Position numbers and translations under genes: made by a program. A stretch of DNA of 64,000 nucleotides from Onthophagus taurus (taxonomy: Eukaryota > Arthropoda > Insecta > Coleoptera > Scarabaeidae), in assembly GCF_036711975.1 (NCBI RefSeq), contig NC_091968.1, positions 8,494,001 through 8,558,000 on the forward strand, read 5' to 3'. Position 1 is the stretch's first letter; the number at the start of each line of letters is the position of its first letter. Below, piece after piece: positions 47,121 to 57,455 of the stretch. Under the pieces are notes generated by a model that saw nothing but the letters and a program-made list of their open reading frames with translations, did no database searches and was not told where the DNA came from.

Positions 47121-49320
47121 TTTTTGAATAGCAGATTGAACACATCGCTGAATATAAAATTTCGTGTAAAGTTTAAATAATGATTTTGATATCATCCATC
47201 ATGAACTCAAACTGATTGTTCTTGGTGATTATTCAACTAATTAAAAGCTGATAATTGTAATAGAATTAAAAATCAATGTAATTTAAAATTTCTCGAGTCT
47301 AAAAAAAAATTGTTAATTCTTTAGTTTAACCGCCCAGACAGGTATTTTAATCTAATTATCACCAAAACCGTGTAGAAATCGGAGTTATAGTTAATCCAGC
47401 CGTAAACTCTTGTTCTTTCTTTTACGTTTTTTTTTAAATCTTTTACCATCTACCTCCTTTGTTCTTTTACTCTTTTCTTCTTGATAAATTCCAAGCTCTA
47501 TCACAGCGCGCACGAAATGCGGTATTATAAAAACGTTAGCTCCCATAAAATCAATTGCGTTACATTTCAAGGGAATAGTTTCAAATTTATTTCTTTTTTT
47601 TTTATTAATCTCGTTCTTTCGTATTTTCTCCTTTGTTAAACCGCAGTCATACAGTGGAAGTAGGTGGTTTTATTAGTGATCTAATTGAGACTTTCACAGA
47701 TGATTGACTTCACACGCTCTAGAATTAAATATTTTTTTGTTCGATTCCGTTAAAATTAAGCATCAATTTTCGTTTATTATTAGATTACTGTGTATATAAA
47801 AAAAGACGGGAACAAAGCCGTTTTTATTGTTTCCACCTTTAAAGATTTACACCATAACGAATAGGTTATAATTAAAGTTACAGAAATTATATGTTTTTAA
47901 TTAGTAACGTTATTATTTCTTAAGACAGCCGAGAAGTTTCCTAGAAAATAAATTTAAAAATTGCTTTACTCCAGAAATAAGTTCCTGAGGAGTAATAACT
48001 AACATCGATAACTACCAACTCGAAACTACACTCTAAATTTTCACCAAAACTCCGTCTGGAAAACTCAATCCAGAAAGAGAAAGAACTTCTTAATTGGTAC
48101 GGATATTTCCAACCACTAGACACATACACCTTAATTGCTATAATTGAATATCGGTTTCTTAACTTTTCTTTTCCTCCTTTATATAAAAAAAATCGCCTTT
48201 ATTGAATCTCATTTCAATTTCAGCACCTCTCGAAATCTTTCTTTATCTTTCTTTATTTTGAATATCTTGCGTAGGCAGTAATTTATAAAGTCAATCAATA
48301 AAAACGTCACGAATCGTTAACCGTTTTAACCGTCGTCTTGGCCCAATCAGGTGTTTCATCAGCGACACTCCCTCTCTCGAAGAACTCTCAACAAATTCGA
48401 TAGAGGTGTATCTCAACGGACGATCTCCGTAATTGGGTCTGTGGAAGCTTTTTTTGAAGAGTGAGAAAAGGAGTGAAAGTAAGAATGGAAATTAGGAAAG
48501 AACATTCTTTTTTGATTTCTAAAGATTAGATGAATTGATTGATTTTGTGGTCCAACCTTAATTCCAACTGGGAGAAATATAATGTATTCCATATAACGTA
48601 TAATGCAAACACTGCGACAATCATCAATATTATATGTATGAGAGGTTGAGATCGAATCATACGTCTCCACCTCTATTCACATATAATTCCAAGGTAAATT
48701 TACACTCTGCAATACATAATTAATTCTAGGTTTGAATTCTAAAGCCAGAATTTGAAGTTATCTCGATCCCCATTAATTTACAATATCCGAACAGAATAAT
48801 GTGCTTTTAATATGCAAGCTTTCAATATTTATTTCTGAAATAATCTAATAAAGAATCTCAGTTGGAAACTTAAAAATGGTTATCCTTAAACGAAAAAAGA
48901 TGGTAAGAAATGGATGAGAAAGGAAAAACTTCAATAGCATTAGTCGGGCAACAAATCACATCTGGTCTTATATGGTAGCGAAACGTGTGCGGAACACGTT
49001 GTTCCCGCAAGTAAGGACACGATGTGACTGTGGAAGTGGGTTCGTGAAGGTGGTGGAGACGGACGGGGGAGGATGCCTCCAAACACCATCCGTGCCGGAC
49101 TGGCGTGAACTTTGAACTGGATTCCTGTCACCGAACAACACGATCCTCTACCCTCTTATATGGCAAGAAAGAGTTTTCTGTTGTATTCTGACTCTCTGTC
49201 TTCTCTCTCATCGTGGCAGTTTAACTGTAGATTTGTGACTTAGAAATTGGATAACATATAAAATCTTTTTGGAAAATTGTAATCGAAATTAAAAAAATCC
49301 TCCAAGACGTAATGTTGATT
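47121..49320. other. Satellite flank and intergenic DNA, no gene recognised
   Basis: 47118-47230 is the satellite boundary sequence also found at 40719. The rest is AT-rich except a GC-richer patch at 48980-49150, which is open on the minus strand for about 60 codons in two frames without a recognisable domain. Confidence 0.4.
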
Positions 49321-49370
49321 AAGAAAGAAAAGACAATAACTTCTTTCTTGCTTTTTTTATATTAAATTTC

Positions 49371-49410
49371 CTCGGTACCGGTTTCGACTAAACAGTCATC
49401 CTCAGCCGAA
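49371..49410 (-). ncRNA. Hammerhead-like ribozyme motif at PLE 3' end
   Basis: On the minus strand TTCGG pairs with CCGAG in helix I (5 bp with one G-T). The box is CTGAGGA, followed by one T. Stem II GACT/AGTC has loop GTTT. Then come GAA, stem III AC-CG-GT, and A at the cleavage position. It lies about 530 bp after the coding end of the PLE, where such motifs are expected. Confidence 0.65.
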
Positions 49411-49924
49411 TCTACATATAGGTTAAAAATAATTACATAAAAACTTAATTCTATAATTATTAAACTTACGGTCAAATAAAATCTATTTATGAAAAATTGA
49501 GCACATCATATTGAAATAAATCTTGCATAAAACATTTTTTAGTGAAAATACTGGAAGTCAAGTTCAAGAAGAGGTTATGTTACGTTTTTTTTTTGAGAGA
49601 AGTAAAACTAGAATAGAAAAAATAAATGTAAAACTTGACAAAACAGCAAGAAATGACCACTTACATGATAAAGTAAAAGGATAAAAACACTTTAATAAAC
49701 GGATGTTAACAGATTAAAATGAAAAATTTAAAAAACACGGACACGACATGATATCAAAACGAAAAGACGATGACATATGGAGTTGGTGAAAAAATTACGA
49801 AAGACGGAGGACGGAGTATGCGCGAAATACTAAAATTGACATGCAAATCATAAAGCGGGAATATATAAAAATGTGTGTATAGTTGAATGTATAAAAATGT
49901 AGAAAATCGAAAAAAATTATGAAT

Positions 49925-50080
49925 TTTGGAGAACGTTAAAAAGGGGTGTAAACTTTAAATCTAGTTGATCATTTAACAACGTATATTTATCATTTTTCGA
50001 AAATTTAGTTATTTCATATGCCTCCAGAAGGTCCATTTTGAAACCTTTATCAACCCAACTTTCGTCCCGTTTGACCTATA
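49925..50080 (-). pseudogene. PLE GIY-YIG domain, distal half
   Basis: Directly outside the mariner left end the minus strand resumes with Y-IGQTGRKL, completing the nuclease motif begun on the other side of the insertion. After TGA and TAA codons it continues GFKMDLLEAYEITKFSKND and LLNDQLDLKFTP. About 40 residues between GRKL and KGFKMDLL that other PLEs have are deleted. Confidence 0.8.
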
Positions 50081-50650
50081 CAGGGTGGTCCGTTACTAAT
50101 GGGACACAGAGCAACAGTGAATTCCTTACATTAAATTATTACGATTTAACCCAATTTACGTTAGTCCAATTGTTAATAACAACGAAGATACAGATGGTTA
50201 AAATTAATACTTTATTTTCGTTTTTCTTTAATAATTTCGTTGTCTCTTACATTATGAACATGAAAATTGGTACATTACCATTTTTTAATACAATAAATAA
50301 TAATTTGGTGTTAGTTTTGATTTATCTTTCAGATGGCGCTGTCTACCTTAAAAAACCACCCTTAAAGTAGTCATATCTTTTTCATCGTTAAAATTTTTAC
50401 AACTTACATAACATAAAACAGTTTCTCAGATATTTTTACATAAATTTGGTATACCTATCAATATTCTCTAAAGTTCTCCGTTCCCGAGATAATCACTGTT
50501 TAAGGGCACTTTGCAAAATTTAATATCTCAGTAACATCAGTTGGCGTTGACAAAGTTTTTATTTAGTCAAACACTAGACAATCAGTTTGACATTCAGTTT
50601 CATTTTACGCTCAGTATTATTGTAATCAATGTATTTGTTACTTTGAAATA

Positions 50651-51727
50651 ATGCCCCGGCATAATTTTTTTTCTAACACGGAAATGCGTGATATGGTGTG
50701 CATATACGCTCAAGAAAAGTTTAATGGAAGGGAAGCGTGCAGAAGATATTTATTAAAATACCCCAACAGAAGACAACCAAATCACAAGTTATTTAAAAAT
50801 TGGTATGACCGCTTAGGTGAGACTGGTTCATTTCGTCCTAAACGAAATACAGGTCGTCCAAAAAAGATTTCCGTTGATGAAGAAGATGAAGTTTTAGTAC
50901 GAGTTAGTAACAACCCAAAAGTTAGCTCTAGACGTTTGTCAGCTGCAACCGGGTTAAGCAAGTCGTCAATTCTACGAATATTAAAAAAAGAAAGACTGTA
51001 TCCATACCATTTTGTACCTGTACACGCCTTACTGCCTACTGATTTAAGAGTTCGGTTAGAATTTGTTAATTTTATCAAAAATCGGCAAAATTTTGACCCA
51101 TCGTTTATTGCCAACATTTTATTTACTGACGAGGCGACATTCACTCGTAGTGGGGTTTTTAATTTTAAAAATTATCATGTTTGGGAAACTGAAAACCCAC
51201 ACATGACACGGCAACGGCATTTTCAACATGAATTTAAAATAAATGTTTGGTGTGGAATAATTGGAAATTATGTGTTGGGTCCGCGGGAATTACCAAATAA
51301 TTTGAACGGCCACAATTATTTACAGTTTTTGCAAAACCAAGTAGACGATATGTTGGCTGAGTTACCATTAAATATTTGGACTGTCATGTGGTTTATGCAA
51401 GATGGAGCACCACCCCATTTTTCCAGGCAAGTGCGAGATTATCTCGATATGAATTTTCCACGAAGATGGATTGGCCGAGGTAGTCATTACACTTGGCCAC
51501 CACGAAGTCCCGATTGTAATCCTATGGATTTTTGCGTATGGGGATTTGTAAAATCCCTTGTTTACAAAGACAATCCTGAAACTCGTGAGGAACTGTGGCA
51601 AAAAATTGTAAAGGCAGTGGATATCATTAGGAATGAACAAATATTATTTAACATAAGAAGATCATTTTCTAAACGGATTGGAAAATGCATTGAAGCTAAC
51701 GGTGGTCACTTTGAACACTTACTCTAA
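50651..51727 (+). CDS. Mariner-type DD41D transposase, intact, 358 aa
   Basis: The gene starts at an ATG in a long uninterrupted frame. Residues 1-60 form a helix-turn-helix with FNGREACRRYLLKYPNRRQP. A second HTH near residues 70-125 contains TGRPKKISVDEEDEVLVRVS and SSRRLSAATGLSKSSILRIL. The catalytic domain has FTDEATFTRSG (first Asp, about residue 160), VWETENPH, INVWCGIIG and FMQDGAPPHFS (second Asp, about residue 257). PPRSPDCNPMDFCVWGFVKS provides the third Asp, the D of MDF. By count, 41 residues separate the second and third Asp, which defines the DD41D spacing. All three aspartates are present and no stop interrupts, so the enzyme may be functional or only recently retired. It would cut and paste the element at TA dinucleotides. 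Confidence 0.9.
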   Translation: MPRHNFFSNTEMRDMVCIYAQEKFNGREACRRYLLKYPNRRQPNHKLFKNWYDRLGETGSFRPKRNTGRPKKISVDEEDEVLVRVSNNPKVSSRRLSAATGLSKSSILRILKKERLYPYHFVPVHALLPTDLRVRLEFVNFIKNRQNFDPSFIANILFTDEATFTRSGVFNFKNYHVWETENPHMTRQRHFQHEFKINVWCGIIGNYVLGPRELPNNLNGHNYLQFLQNQVDDMLAELPLNIWTVMWFMQDGAPPHFSRQVRDYLDMNFPRRWIGRGSHYTWPPRSPDCNPMDFCVWGFVKSLVYKDNPETREELWQKIVKAVDIIRNEQILFNIRRSFSKRIGKCIEANGGHFEHLL

Positions 51728-51889
51728 TGCAGTTCATTTTAATTGTTATTATTGTTTCCTCTTTTTGTTCGATGTTATTATTATTAAAATGTTTAAATAA
51801 ATTATAGTCGTTATTAAAATCGATTTTTAATATAGTAATTATGTTAATATTTTTGTAACATCAACTTATGTTTGTGGATAGTTAAATTA

Positions 51890-52125
51890 TATCTGAAAGA
51901 TAGATCAGAACTATACTAATTTATCATTTATCATCTTAAAAAGTAATAATATAAAAATTTTAATGTTCATAATTTAAGAAAAAGCGAAATTATTAAAAAA
52001 ACAACGAAATTAAAGTATTAACTTTAACCAACTCTATCTTCGTTATTATTAACAATTGGACTAAGATAAATTGAATTAAATCGTAATAATTTTACGATTT
52101 AACCCAATTTATCTTAGTCCAATTG
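51890..52125. repeat. Extra inner copy of mariner TIR sequence
   Basis: About 190 bp (51893-52082) is a diverged duplicate of 52370-52556 in the right TIR. It is followed by a short mirror (ACGATTTAACCCAATTTATC) that pairs with the end of the duplicate. It makes the right side longer than the left. Confidence 0.75.
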
Positions 52126-52615
52126 TAAATAAAGACTTTTTCACCGCCAACTAATGTTTATTGAGCATAGTGAAATTTTGCAATGTGCGCTTAAACAGTG
52201 ATTATCTCGGGAACGGAGAACTTTAGAGAATATTGATAGGTATACCAAATTTATGTAAAAATGTCTGAGAAACTGTTTTATGTTATGTGAGTTGTAAAAA
52301 TTTTAACGATGAAAAAGATATGACTGCTTTAAGGGTGGTTTTTTAAGGTAGACAGCGCCATCTGAAAAAGAAATCAAAACTAATACCAATTTATTATTTA
52401 TCGTCTAAAAAAATACTAATGTACCAATTTTCATGTTCATAATGTAAGAGACAACGAAATTATTAAAGAAAAACGAAAATAAAGTATTAACTTTAACCAT
52501 CTGTATCTTCGTTATTATTAACAATTGGACTAAGATAAATTGGGTTAAATCGTAATAATTATATGTAAGGAATTCACTGTTGCTCTGTGTCCCATTAGTA
52601 ACGGACCACCCTGTA

Positions 52616-53211
52616 TATATCGCGTTACAATTAGAGCAACTGATCAAATAAATTCCACTCTCATTCTCAATGTTGTAATTATTAAAATGGTAATTAGATA
52701 ATAATTTATTAATTGAACTATTATTGGAAAAAGAAAGGGCAATATTATAAGAAGCAAAGATTTTTTTAGCAGAAAAAGTTATAGGAGTGTAAGGTATGGA
52801 TTTAAATATTTTGGAGTTGGGTGTTTTCGAATAAAGTGGATCTAATGTTATATTAATTTTTCTTATTAAATTTCTAATGATATCAATTGGGAATTTATTG
52901 TATTTAGCTAACTCAAAAATGTGGTTAAATTCTTTTGTTCGGTTATAATCAGATAAAGGGTATTTAAAAGCTCTATTAACATAAAATCTAAAACTTGCCA
53001 ATTTTTGTGATAGAGGATGATTGGAGTCAAACGGAATAATGGTATCAATAGAAGTTGTTTTTCTATAGATGTCAAATTCAAATTTATTATCTGAATTGTT
53101 CACTGTAAGGTCTAAGAAATTCAAAGATTTATCCTTGTCAATTTCTAGGGTAAATTTAAGATTTGTATGCAATTTATTAAGGTATTGATGAAATTTATTT
53201 AAATCCTCCAT
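52616..53211 (-). pseudogene. PLE RT C-terminal part and GIY-YIG proximal half
   Basis: Continuing the PLE frame after a stop at about 53222, this part has NKLHTNLKFTLEIDKDKSLN (the FLDL region), FDIYRKTTSIDTIIPFDSNH, HPLSQKLASFRFYVNRAF and ITLDPLYSKTPNSKIF. At the nuclease it reads ESGIYLISCSNCNAIY. There the mariner cuts in at TA. The downstream open frame into the transposon is accidental. Confidence 0.85.
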
Positions 53212-53220
53212 ATCGCCCTC

Positions 53221-54267
53221 TCATATACAAAAAATATCGTCAACGTACCTGAGCCACTTAACGATATACTTATCAAAAGGATTAACTTCACTGATAATGT
53301 ATTTAGTTTCAAAATGATTAAGAAAAATATCTGAGAGTACACCGGAAAGAGGCATTCCCATGGGAAGACCTTCTGTGATTTTGTAAGTATTATAATTAAA
53401 GTTACAATAATTTTGTGTAACAATATGCTTCAAAATTTTATTAAAATCTTCTATGTGATTTAAATTATCGAAATGTAGGTTAAAAAGCTCTGAAACAAGA
53501 TCAAGGGTGAAGTCTATAGGCACGTTGGAATATAAATTGACAATGTCAAAGGATATTAGAATTTTATTGTGGAGGTTTATATTTTGAATTTCGTTAATGA
53601 ATTGTAATGAGTTGGAAATTGAAAAAATTGAATCAAAGTTTAAACTTTTAAGAATATTAAGCATAAAATTGGCAATCTTAGAAGTAGGGGAGTTATTGAA
53701 CGATGTGATGGGCCTGATGGGCATATTATTTTTATGTAGCTTAGGTAGAGCATAAAGTTTGGGAATGCTAGGGTTCATGTGGATGAATAAAGTACTAAAG
53801 AATTGAGAAGAAACAATTTTGCTGGAATAACTGAGATGTGGTGTATAATCGACCAGTGTCCCTTTACATTTATTAATAATTTCTCGGGTTTTTCTGATGA
53901 CATTTTCCAAGGGATTTTTATCCATTTTAATACAATGATTTTCCTTCATAAAATGATTGGTTTTTTCTATGTAAAGTTCCTTATCTAATATGACAGTACC
54001 TGCGCCTTTATCGGCTTTCACAAATATAGCATTATTAATATTTAATTTATTTTTGATAGATTTAATATTTTTCCAAAGATGTTCATGTGGAAGAACATTG
54101 TTGTTATAATGTTTTTCAGCTTTACTAATAATAGGAATCAAATCGTTTTTTATATTTTTATATTCCGGGTTACCTTTAATAATTTTATCGAAATCAATTG
54201 TTATTATAGGCAAATTGCTTTTAGAAATTAAAGAAAATTTACACTGTTGATTGTTAAGAAACGGCTT
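53221..54267 (-). pseudogene. PLE reverse transcriptase, N-terminal and palm
   Basis: The frame is open from 54267 to 53221 on the minus strand. It has VKADKGAGTVILDKELY, PSIPKLYALPKLHKNNMPIR (the PLE-specific PKLHK motif), FDIVNLYSNVPID (first catalytic Asp), TEGLPMGMPLSGVLSDIFLN (the G-PMG-PLS motif) and LRYVDDIFCI (the YVDD box). A TGA then interrupts before the next part. The 5' end lacks the usual start region. Apart from that stop, the RT is well preserved, so the copy is young among the PLEs here. Confidence 0.88.
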
Positions 54268-54436
54268 TTATATCAAATTAAAGCTAAAACTATTCTTTTT
54301 AAAACGGTATATTATACCTTCATACAATGAATTTCACTTAAAATATAGTATACAAAAATATATTAGAATAGGAACCTAGTACCTTACCTACTTACTTTGT
54401 CGCACATAAAGTGTAACATGTCTAAATGTTTCTTGT

Positions 54437-54590
54437 TCTAGATCTAAAGTAGCGTAACATTTACGATACGTTCTAGTTCTAGGTCTAGTGTTAGTTCTAG
54501 TTTTACACTAGCACTATCACTAAAACTAACACAAGACCTAGAACTAGAATCATTCGGGTTTAGCCGCACGTCTCTAAACACGGATCATCA
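54437..54590. repeat. Foldback repeat of the TAGTTCTAG family
   Basis: GTTCTAGTTCTAGGTCTAGT is mirrored by ACACAAGACCTAGAACTAGA around a centre near 54515. It ends with ATTCGGGTTTAGCCGCACGT, a word that recurs at 55340 and 55585. Confidence 0.75.
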
Positions 54591-54696
54591 TTCGATTTTA
54601 TGAGAAATATCCATGTTGCAAGTAAAAATGAAATTTGAATATGAAAATAAAACGCAATATATGAACTTCGCACTTGCAGAAATTATTTAATTTATA

Positions 54697-54737
54697 TCGG
54701 GACCGGTTTCGAAGTTTATAATTTCATCTTCAGCCGA
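54697..54737 (-). ncRNA. Hammerhead-like motif, left arm
   Basis: On the minus strand TCGG/CCGA form helix I. The box is CTGAAGA plus one T. Stem II GAAATT/AACTTC has one mismatch. Then come GAA, stem III AC-CG-GT, and C at the cleavage position, the most common cleavage base. Confidence 0.6.
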
Positions 54738-55232
54738 AAATGTCAGAAAGTGAAGCCAACAGGTATAATCATTTGAAAATTTGAAAAGTTTGAAATGGTG
54801 AAAATTTTTGAAATCTTAGATAACAGCCAGAATATAAAATGTGTCGTTAAATTTATATAAAAAACCAAAATGGAAGAGGTATAAAACGCGATGCGTATAA
54901 TAAAATTACAATGAAATGAAACAAAAATGATGGTTAAATATAAAAATTTTTCTTGAAAAACAACAAATGAGGTATTAAAGATTAGACGTGACCATCTTGG
55001 CGGAGCGAGAAGAAGAGACTGACCAGTCCTTCTTCTCGATCATTTTTGTTTCATTTCATTGTAATTTTATTATACTCATCACGTTTTATATCTCTTCCAT
55101 TTTAGTTTTTTATATAAATTTAACGACACATTTTATATTCTGGCTGTTATCTAAGATTTAAAACATTTTCACCATTTCAAACTTTTCAACATTTCAAATG
55201 ATTATGCCTGTTGGCTTCACTTTCTGACATTT

Positions 55233-55273
55233 TCGGCTGAAGATGAAGTTATAAACTTTGAAACCGGTCCCGA
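55233..55273 (+). ncRNA. Hammerhead-like motif, right arm
   Basis: This is the mirror copy of the left-arm motif. TCGG (55233-55236) pairs with CCGA (55270-55273). The box CTGAAGA is at 55237-55243. Stem II GAAGTT/AACTTT is complete with one G-T pair. GAA is at 55260-55262, followed by stem III AC-CG-GT and C at 55269. The stem II differences from the left arm are partly compensatory. Confidence 0.62.
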
Positions 55274-55333
55274 TTTAAATTAAATAATTTCTGCAAGTGC
55301 GAAGTTCATATATTGCGTTTTATTTTCATATTC

Positions 55334-55620
55334 AGAATCATTCGAGTTTAGCCGCACGTCTCTCAAGACGGCTAAATCCGAATGTTTCTAGTTCTCGGTC
55401 CAGTGTTTGTTCTAGTTTTGCACTAAAACTAACACAAGACCTAGAACTAGAATCATTCGGGTGTACCTGTCTTGAGAGACGAGAGGCTAAACCTAACTGC
55501 TTCTAGTTCTAGGTCTTGTGTTAGATCTAGTGATAGTGTTAGTGTAAAACTAGAACTAACACTAGACCGAGAACTAGAATTATTCGGGTTTAGCCGCACG
55601 TCTCTCAAAACGGCTAAGCA
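55334..55620. repeat. Foldback repeats of the TAGTTCTAG family, several hairpins
   Basis: Alternating direct and mirrored copies of CTAGTTCTAGGTC, TAGTGTTAGTT and TTTAGCCGCACGTCTCTCAA. They can form two or three nested hairpins. The block borders the 366-bp satellite at 55621. Confidence 0.75.
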
Positions 55621-57455
55621 ATAATTGAAAATAAATTTTAAATATTGTCCAGAAAAGATTATTAATACTGAAGCTAATTTGAGAAAAGTAAGTCTTTATA
55701 AAATTCGATGGATTTTAAAATATCATTTAAGCCCCAATTTTAGAGATTGAAGTATGAATCGTACTTTGTATATAAGAAAAATCCTCCTTTTTATGATAAA
55801 GTCTGACAATTTAAAAAAATAGATAAAAATCGTCCTCTAAATTTGATTTCATTAAGACCAAAAATCTTAATTTTTACTGAAAATGTATTAATTTCATATA
55901 ATCGGGAAAGCTTTATTTTTTGAGATTAAGATATGGATGAGACATCAAATTAAAGACAATAAAGTCTTCTTCTTTAAGATAGTATATATTAATTGAAAAT
56001 AAATTTTAAATATTGTCCAGAAAAAGTTATTAATGATGATGCTAATTTGAGAAAAGTAAATCTTCATAAAATTCGATGGACTTCAAAAAATCATTTAAGC
56101 CCCAATTTTAGAGATTAAAGCATGAATCGTAATTTGTATATAAGAAAAATCCTCCTTTATATAATAAAGACTGACAATTTAAAAAAATAGATAAAGATCG
56201 TCCTCAAAATTTGATTTCGTTAAGCCCAAAAATCTTAACTTTGACTGAAAATCGATTAATTTCAAATAATCAGGAAAGCTTTATTTTTTGAGATAGAGAC
56301 ATGGATGAGACATCAAATTATAGATAAAGTCTTCTTCTTTAAGATGGTACATAATAATTGAAAATAAATTTTAAATATTGTCCAGAAAAAGTTATTAATG
56401 ATGATGGTAATTTGAGAAAAGTAAATCTTCATAAAATTCGATGAATTTCAAAAAATCTTTTAAGCCCTAATTTTAGAGATTAAAACATGTATCGTACTTT
56501 GTATATAAGAAAAATCCCCCCTTTTATGAGAGAGTCTGACAATTTAAAAAAATTGATTAAAACCGTCCTCAAAATTTGATTTCATTAAGCCCAAAAATTT
56601 TAATTTTTACTGAAAATCGATTAATTTTAAATAATCGGGAAAGCTTTATTTTTTGAGATAGAGCCATGGATGAGACATCAAATTAAAGATAATGTCTTGT
56701 TCTTTAAGATGGTACATAATAATTGAAAATAAATTTTAAATATTGTCCAGAAAAAATTATTAATAATGATGCTAATTTGTGAAAAGTAAATCTTTATAAA
56801 ATTCGATGGATTTCAAAAAATCATTTAAGCCCCAATTTTAGAGATTAAAGCATGAATCGTACTTTCTAGATACATAAGAAAAGTCATTCTTTTTATGATA
56901 AAGTCTGACAATTTAAAAAAATAGTTAAAAGTCGTCCTCAAAATTTGATTTCATTAAGCCCAAAAATCTGAATCTTTAGTGAAAATCGATTAATTTCAAA
57001 TAATCGGGAAAGCTTTTTTTTTTGAGATAGAAACATGGATGAGACATCAAATTATAGATAAAGTCTTCTTCTTTAAGAGGGTACATAATAATTGAAAATA
57101 AATTTTACATATTGTCCAGAAAAAGTTATTAATGATGATGCTAATTTGAGAGAACGAAATCTTTATAAAATTCGATGGATTTCAAAAAATCATTTAAGCC
57201 CCAATTTTAGAGATTAAAGCATGAATCGTACTTCGTATATAAGAAAAATCCTCTTTCTTATAACTTATAACAGATACTGACAATTTAAAAAAATAGATAA
57301 AAATCGTTCTCAAAATTTGATTTCATTAAGCCCCAAAAACTTAATTTTTACTGAAAATCAATTAATTTCAAATAATCATGAAAGCTTTATTGTTTGAGAT
57401 AGAGACATGGATGAGACATCAAATTAAAGATAAAGTCTTCTTCTTTAAGGTGATA
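55621..57455 (+). repeat. 366-bp satellite array A, five units
   Basis: AATTGAAAATAAATTTTA occurs at 55623, 55991, 56356, 56721 and 57090 (steps 365-369). Units contain AAGCCCCAATTTTAGAGATT, AAATTTGATTTCATTAAGCC and GATGAGACATCAAATTA. It ends near 57455 in unique DNA. Confidence 0.95.

Larger units (their letters stand above)
50081..52613 (+). mobile_element. DD41D mariner-type transposon, 2533 bp, with long TIRs
   Basis: Both ends are CAGGGTGGTCCGTTACTAAT and its mirror, flanked by TA (50079-50080 and 52614-52615). Inverted repeats extend about 486 bp (50081-50566 and 52126-52613) with modest divergence. It holds one intact transposase gene. An extra diverged copy of the inner TIR lies at 51890-52085. 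Confidence 0.9.
49321..54267 (-). mobile_element. Penelope-like element, minus strand, split by mariner
   Basis: PLE coding sequence runs from 54267 down to about 49930, followed by a 3' UTR and a hammerhead-like motif at 49410-49371. The element is 5' truncated at 54267, where reading frame and similarity stop at a TAA. A complete mariner (50081-52613) sits inside the GIY-YIG domain. Confidence 0.85.
54637..55333. mobile_element. Symmetric inverted pair of PLE-type termini
   Basis: Two arms of 295 bp (54637-54931 and 55039-55333) are near-perfect mirrors around a 107-bp centre, which itself has a GAGAAGAAG/CTTCTTCTC hairpin. Each arm carries a hammerhead-like motif pointing outward. No ORF. 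It looks like a non-autonomous foldback made of two PLE terminal sequences, inserted in the TAGTTCTAG repeat. Confidence 0.8.

Noticed and set aside
48870..49131. Two overlapping minus-strand frames in a GC-richer patch
   Set aside because: Neither has a motif, and they contradict each other. Kept only as an island of interest.
50782..51640. Minus-strand frames of 120 and 90 codons
   Set aside because: Antisense shadows of the intact mariner transposase.
52405..52612. Extension of the PLE frame into mariner sequence
   Set aside because: The frame stays open by chance in the mariner TIR. The protein part beyond the TA insertion point is not PLE.
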